A DNA stretch of 64,000 bases. It comes from an uncultured Collinsella sp. (lineage in GTDB: Bacteria; Actinomycetota; Coriobacteriia; Coriobacteriales; Coriobacteriaceae). The position numbers were made by a program, and so were the translations under genes. The notes under the pieces were generated by a model, which saw nothing but the letters and a program-made list of their open reading frames with translations, made no database searches and was not told the origin of the DNA. The stretch covers positions 67,149-131,148 of the forward strand of contig CABSLA010000002.1 in assembly GCA_902478545.1 (NCBI GenBank), given 5' to 3'. Position 1 is the stretch's first letter; every line of letters starts with the position of its first letter. Below are positions 60,322 through 64,000 of this stretch, piece after piece.

Positions 60322-62562
60322 CTATTTCTTAAACCGTGCACCCTGGCGTTTTCTGCCCGATGCGAACGTGGAACCCTTGCGGGCCTGCGAGCGTAAGCGC
60401 TCGATCGTCTCGTCCTCAGACGCACCCTCGAGCATCGCCCGAATCTGAACGACGGCATCGCGCAGGCGCGCCGCCTCCTCAAAGTCCATAGCGGCAGAAG
60501 CGTTACGCATATCCTCTTCCATGGTTTCGACGATCCGCACAAGCTCGTCATGCGGCAGTTCTTCCAACTGCTCCGCAAGTGTCTGCTCGGGCGCCACCGT
60601 TTCCGGCACGCCGCCCTCGCCCGACTCATCGGGCGTATAGAATGCGCCATGACCAAGAGAGTCGCCCTTCGAGCGCCCCTTGGAACCCACAGTTTTTTCG
60701 GCCTCGGCAATAAAACTTGAGATGTCGTTGATGGCCTTGCGCACTGTCTTGGGCACAATGCCATGCTCTTCGTTATATGCCATCTGAATCTCGCGACGGC
60801 GCTGCGTCTCCTCGATGGCCTCTTTCATCGAATCGGTCACAACGTCCGCATACATGATGACTTCGCCATCGGCGTTACGGGCCGCGCGGCCAATCGTCTG
60901 AATCAGCGAACGGCGGTTGCGCAAGAATCCTTCCTTATCGGCATCGAGAATTGCCACCAGTGAGACCTCGGGAAGATCCAAGCCCTCGCGAAGCAGGTTG
61001 ATGCCAACGAGAACATCGATCTTGCCCTCGCGCAGCGTTCGCAGGATCTCGACACGGTCCATTGTCGCCGTATCAGAATGCATGTAATTGACCTTAATGC
61101 CCGCATCAAGCAGATGGTCGGTCAGGTCCTCGGCCATGCGCTTGGTCAACGTGGTCACCAGCACGCGCTCCTTGCGGGCAACGCGCTCGCGAATCTCGTC
61201 CTCAAGATCGTCAATCTGACCGCGAACCGGACGCACATCGATCTTGGGATCGAGCAGACCGGTCGGACGAATAATCTGCTCAACGTCGTTCTGGCTAACC
61301 CGCAGCTCATAGTCGCCCGGTGTTGCCGAAACGTAGATGAACTGGGGTATCCTTGCCTCAAACTCATCGAAACGAAGCGGGCGGTTATCGAGCGCCGAGG
61401 GCAGGCGAAAACCGTGTTCCACCAGCGTCACCTTACGCGAGCGGTCACCTTCGTGCATGCCGCGAATCTGCGGCACCGTCACATGGCTCTCATCGATGAT
61501 GCAGAGCATATCCTTGGGAAAGTAATCGATTAGGGTAAACGGCGGCTCACCCGGCTTGCGACCGTCCAGATGACGCGAGTAGTTCTCGATGCCGTTGCAA
61601 AAGCCCATCGTCTCGAGCATCTCAAGATCATAATCGGTGCGCTGCTGCAGACGCTGCGCCTCGAGCAACTTGTCGGTCGCCTTGAGCTCCGCCACGCGCT
61701 TCTCGCACTCTTCGCTGATCGATTGCAGAGCCGCCTTGACCTTCGGCTTCTCGGTCACATAGTGTGATGCCGGCCATACGGGGATGGCCTCGTACTCACG
61801 AAGCATCTCACCGGTGACCTCATCGATCTCGGCAATCAGCTCGACCTCGTCGCCAAAGAACTCAAACCGCAACGGATGCTCAGCATAAGGCGGATACACG
61901 TCGACAACATCGCCGCGCACGCGGAACGTGCCACGCGCCAGGTCATAGTCATTGCGATCATATTGAATGTCGATAAGCGCATGGATAAAGTCATCGCGCT
62001 CGAGCGGCACCTTCTTGTCGACGTTTGGAGCCAGACCAGCATAGTCCTCAGGAGAGCCAATGCCATAGATACACGAGACCGATGCGACAACGATCACATC
62101 ACGTCGAGAGAGCAGTGACGCGGTCGCCTGATGGCGCAGCATCTCGACCTCTTCGTTAATCGAGGAGTCTTTCTCGATATATGTATCGCTTTGCGGCACA
62201 TACGCCTCGGGCTGATAGTAGTCGTAATACGAGACAAAGTAGACCACAGCGTTATTGGGAAAGAACTCTTTGAGCTCGCTCGCAAGCTGAGCAGCGAGCG
62301 TTTTATTCGGAGCCATGATCAGCGTCGGCTTTCCCAGGGCCTCAATAGTCTTTGCCATCGTGAAGGTCTTGCCCGAACCAGTCACGCCCAGCAAAACCTG
62401 ATAGCGGTCTCCGTCCCTCACGCCCTGCACAAGCGACTCAATGGCTTTAGGCTGGGAACCGGCAGGCTCATAGGGAGAAACGACCTTAAACGGCACGTCA
62501 GAGCCTTCAACGCCAAAGCGCTTAAGTTCACCACCAACGCGTTCTACTTCAAATTCCGCCAT
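60322..62562 (-). CDS. uvrB: UvrABC system protein B
   Basis: A 746-residue helicase-like protein that loads damage for UvrC. Walker A is GVTGSGKTFTMA near residue 40, the beta-hairpin follows (YYDYYQPEAYVP), DESH is the Walker B box and a UVR segment is near the C-terminus (MDFEEAARLRDAVVQIRAML). It is about 70 residues longer than the E. coli protein, mostly a Gly/Glu-rich linker before the UVR domain and a basic tail. AGGAG precedes the ATG. Confidence 0.96.
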   Translation of the reverse strand: MAEFEVERVGGELKRFGVEGSDVPFKVVSPYEPAGSQPKAIESLVQGVRDGDRYQVLLGVTGSGKTFTMAKTIEALGKPTLIMAPNKTLAAQLASELKEFFPNNAVVYFVSYYDYYQPEAYVPQSDTYIEKDSSINEEVEMLRHQATASLLSRRDVIVVASVSCIYGIGSPEDYAGLAPNVDKKVPLERDDFIHALIDIQYDRNDYDLARGTFRVRGDVVDVYPPYAEHPLRFEFFGDEVELIAEIDEVTGEMLREYEAIPVWPASHYVTEKPKVKAALQSISEECEKRVAELKATDKLLEAQRLQQRTDYDLEMLETMGFCNGIENYSRHLDGRKPGEPPFTLIDYFPKDMLCIIDESHVTVPQIRGMHEGDRSRKVTLVEHGFRLPSALDNRPLRFDEFEARIPQFIYVSATPGDYELRVSQNDVEQIIRPTGLLDPKIDVRPVRGQIDDLEDEIRERVARKERVLVTTLTKRMAEDLTDHLLDAGIKVNYMHSDTATMDRVEILRTLREGKIDVLVGINLLREGLDLPEVSLVAILDADKEGFLRNRRSLIQTIGRAARNADGEVIMYADVVTDSMKEAIEETQRRREIQMAYNEEHGIVPKTVRKAINDISSFIAEAEKTVGSKGRSKGDSLGHGAFYTPDESGEGGVPETVAPEQTLAEQLEELPHDELVRIVETMEEDMRNASAAMDFEEAARLRDAVVQIRAMLEGASEDETIERLRSQARKGSTFASGRKRQGARFKK

Positions 62563-62613
62563 GGATACTCCTAACTCATATATCTGCAGTATACGCAGGC
62601 GGCAGGCATAGTC

Positions 62614-63195
62614 CTATACGAACCGATCGGGATAGAGGGTCTTGTAGCGAGCCCAGGCATTATTGACACGAATCAGATACGCCTGCGTCTCGGGAAAGGT
62701 AATTGCATTATGAAGCGACGTACCCTGCTGCGCCCATCCGTCGACATTGCCCATGCCGGCGTTATAGGCGGCGATGGCACTATCCGTCGAACCGTTGAAA
62801 TAGGCGAGAAGATACGAGAGGTATGCGCAGCCAAACTCGATATTCGTAGCCGGATCGTTAAGATTGTCGGCCGAATACTCCCCTCCGTCGACAAGGCCCT
62901 TGGCAATCATATCCTGGGCAGTCTCGGGCATCAGCTGCATCAATCCCTGAGCACCCTGATTCGACTCGGCCTCGGGATCCCAATTCGATTCCGACTTAAT
63001 GACAGCGCACACCAGATACGGATCCAGATTATGCGAAATACTGGATTGCTTTACATACGCCTCGTAGTCAATCGGATACAGCGGCTTAAAGAAAGCGGCA
63101 GGGGCACACGAGTAGACGAGCGAAATAAGGCCGAAGACGAACACAACGGCAAGTGGCGCCACGCGATACCACGTAAAGAAACGTGCCTTAGGCAT
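62614..63195 (-). CDS. Membrane-anchored lytic transglycosylase
   Basis: A 193-residue SLT-type peptidoglycan lytic enzyme. One helix at residues 12-28 ends in a Cys (VYSC), possibly an anchor. The catalytic glutamate is E69 (VIKSESNWDP), and GAQGLMQLMP and AIAAYNAGMGNV complete the active site. The ATG overlaps the end of coaE by eight bases with AAGGAGG in place. Confidence 0.92.
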   Translation of the reverse strand: MPKARFFTWYRVAPLAVVFVFGLISLVYSCAPAAFFKPLYPIDYEAYVKQSSISHNLDPYLVCAVIKSESNWDPEAESNQGAQGLMQLMPETAQDMIAKGLVDGGEYSADNLNDPATNIEFGCAYLSYLLAYFNGSTDSAIAAYNAGMGNVDGWAQQGTSLHNAITFPETQAYLIRVNNAWARYKTLYPDRFV

Positions 63196-63829
63196 CGGCC
63201 TCCTCCTTATCCGGAGTATCTATAAACCCGTGGCATGCAAGCCATGAGTCAAGCTGCTCAGAGAGCGAATTATCGCCTGCGGCATTATCAATCACCGTTG
63301 TAGCGAGATTGCACAGCGCAGACTCATCGGGCTGGCAAGCAGAACGAGCATCGAAATCGGATGGCTCCATGCCACGTTGAATAGCGCGCTCGCGACGAAC
63401 TGACAAAGGGGCGCTGATGACCAGAATTTCATCAGCCAAGCCAAATGCATCCTCAAAACCAGTCGGAGCAGAAACCTCGACCACCGCAAAGGGATAACGG
63501 GGAGATGAAACCGTACAACAAACCGGATCGAGAATCCTAAGCGAAAGCTGTTCAATCAGAACGGGATGCACGATGCCATTGAGCCGTGCGACCGAATCAG
63601 GAGAAGCGAAAGCTCGAGAAGCGAGGATGCTGCGGCGAATGCCGCCTTCCTCATCCAAAATGTCCCAACCGAATTCATCCGCGAGAGTATTGACGATATC
63701 AGAGCCCGGCACATACAGAGATTTTGCAAGCTCATCCAGATCGATAAGCATAGCGCCACGAGATTCGAAATAGCGGCAGGCAGTTGACTTACCCGAAGCA
63801 ATATTGCCCAAGACAAATACGGTAAACAT
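63188..63829 (-). CDS. coaE: Dephospho-CoA kinase
   Basis: A 213-residue kinase for the last step of coenzyme A synthesis. Walker A is GNIASGKST, and IDLDELAKSLY with DEFGWDI follow. The ATG at 63829 has GGGAGG upstream. It overlaps the lytic transglycosylase start. The pairing with uvrB nearby is common in actinobacteria. Confidence 0.93.
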   Translation of the reverse strand: MFTVFVLGNIASGKSTACRYFESRGAMLIDLDELAKSLYVPGSDIVNTLADEFGWDILDEEGGIRRSILASRAFASPDSVARLNGIVHPVLIEQLSLRILDPVCCTVSSPRYPFAVVEVSAPTGFEDAFGLADEILVISAPLSVRRERAIQRGMEPSDFDARSACQPDESALCNLATTVIDNAAGDNSLSEQLDSWLACHGFIDTPDKEEADA

Positions 63830-63955
63830 CAAGCCCTCCCTAACGCCAATGCGAGTAATTATCGCTCAAATACACTAGATGGACTCAAAATACAGCCAAA
63901 CAGTAAGAGCGCATACGGGGGAGGTAGGTCCCAAAGCACAACGTGTATACAACGC

Positions 63956-63987
63956 AAAAAGGGGGAGGCCGCGAGGCCTCCCCCTTC
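63956..63987 (-). terminator. Terminator of a minus-strand gene beyond the window
   Basis: On the minus strand GGGGGAGGCC-TCGC-GGCCTCCCCC is followed by TTTTT. It should end a gene lying past position 64000. Confidence 0.85.
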
Positions 63988-64000
63988 TCAGTTCAAGCGT

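Overview
The window reads as a stretch of chromosome from a strictly anaerobic, GC-rich gut actinobacterium of the Coriobacteriia, most likely Collinsella or a close relative. This is inferred from gene content, not checked against a database. The signs are an actinobacterial rapZ-whiA-gap-pgk-tpi-(gpmI)-secG block, a class III (oxygen-sensitive) ribonucleotide reductase with its activase, two Opp/Sat-type ABC importers with twin-arginine lipoprotein binding proteins, and intact sialic acid catabolism. No phage, insertion sequence, CRISPR array or rRNA was seen; the region is mostly core genome with a nutrient-uptake block inserted.

Layout. 1-10 kb: a secreted protein, the PLP sulfhydrylase MetY with a promoter and possible leader peptide, a divergent LysR regulator, RNase HI, a Gfo/Idh oxidoreductase with an acylphosphatase, a Fur-family repressor, a HAD phosphatase, an orphan UreE-like protein coupled to a SlyD-like FKBP, an M19 dipeptidase and a YgjP-type metallopeptidase. 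10-15 kb: a minus-strand run nrdD-nrdG-folE-HD-folB with a promoter and an NrdR-type box upstream of nrdD. 15-22 kb: six tRNA genes (Val, three Gly, Cys, Leu), a GH13 alpha-glucosidase, and a SpoIIE/RsbU-type phosphatase followed by a STAS-HATPase fusion. 22-28.5 kb: an oppABCDF oligopeptide importer. 28.7-34 kb: secG and lower glycolysis (gap, pgk, tpi, gpmI). 34-36 kb: whiA and rapZ. 36-46.6 kb: a sialic acid block with Sat/SiaEFGI-type ABC importer (including a permease-ATPase fusion), two CE7-like esterases, nanA, nanK and nanE. 46.8-64 kb: uvrC, murJ, ybaK, uvrA, an LTA-synthase-like enzyme, an Mrp ATPase, two FAD oxidoreductases, uvrB, a lytic transglycosylase and coaE.

How genes work together. 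The importer at 40.9-46.4 kb should bring in sialic acid, an esterase may remove O-acetyl groups, NanA cleaves it to ManNAc, and NanK plus NanE give GlcNAc-6-P; NagA and NagB must lie elsewhere. All three UvrABC genes sit within 16 kb on one strand. The SpoIIE-type phosphatase and the STAS-HATPase fusion look like a partner-switching signalling pair whose sigma factor is not in the window.

The most unusual signal is a recurring kind of intergenic structure: long nested palindromes (perfect or near-perfect outer arms of 16-35 bp, an inner stem, often a UUCG-type tip) next to gene ends at 12.5, 12.8, 22.1, 22.4, 36.7 and 37.9 kb. In at least four the flanks carry a decayed inverted copy of the neighbouring gene end or promoter (20 of 24 bases for the nrdG start, 16 of 16 for the oppF 3' end), so each looks like an inverted duplication of a gene border rather than a simple terminator. 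Other points of interest are a shared A/T palindrome before the -35 of three tRNA promoters, and a satA promoter that overlaps a 23-bp operator and is itself enclosed by 11-bp inverted repeats.
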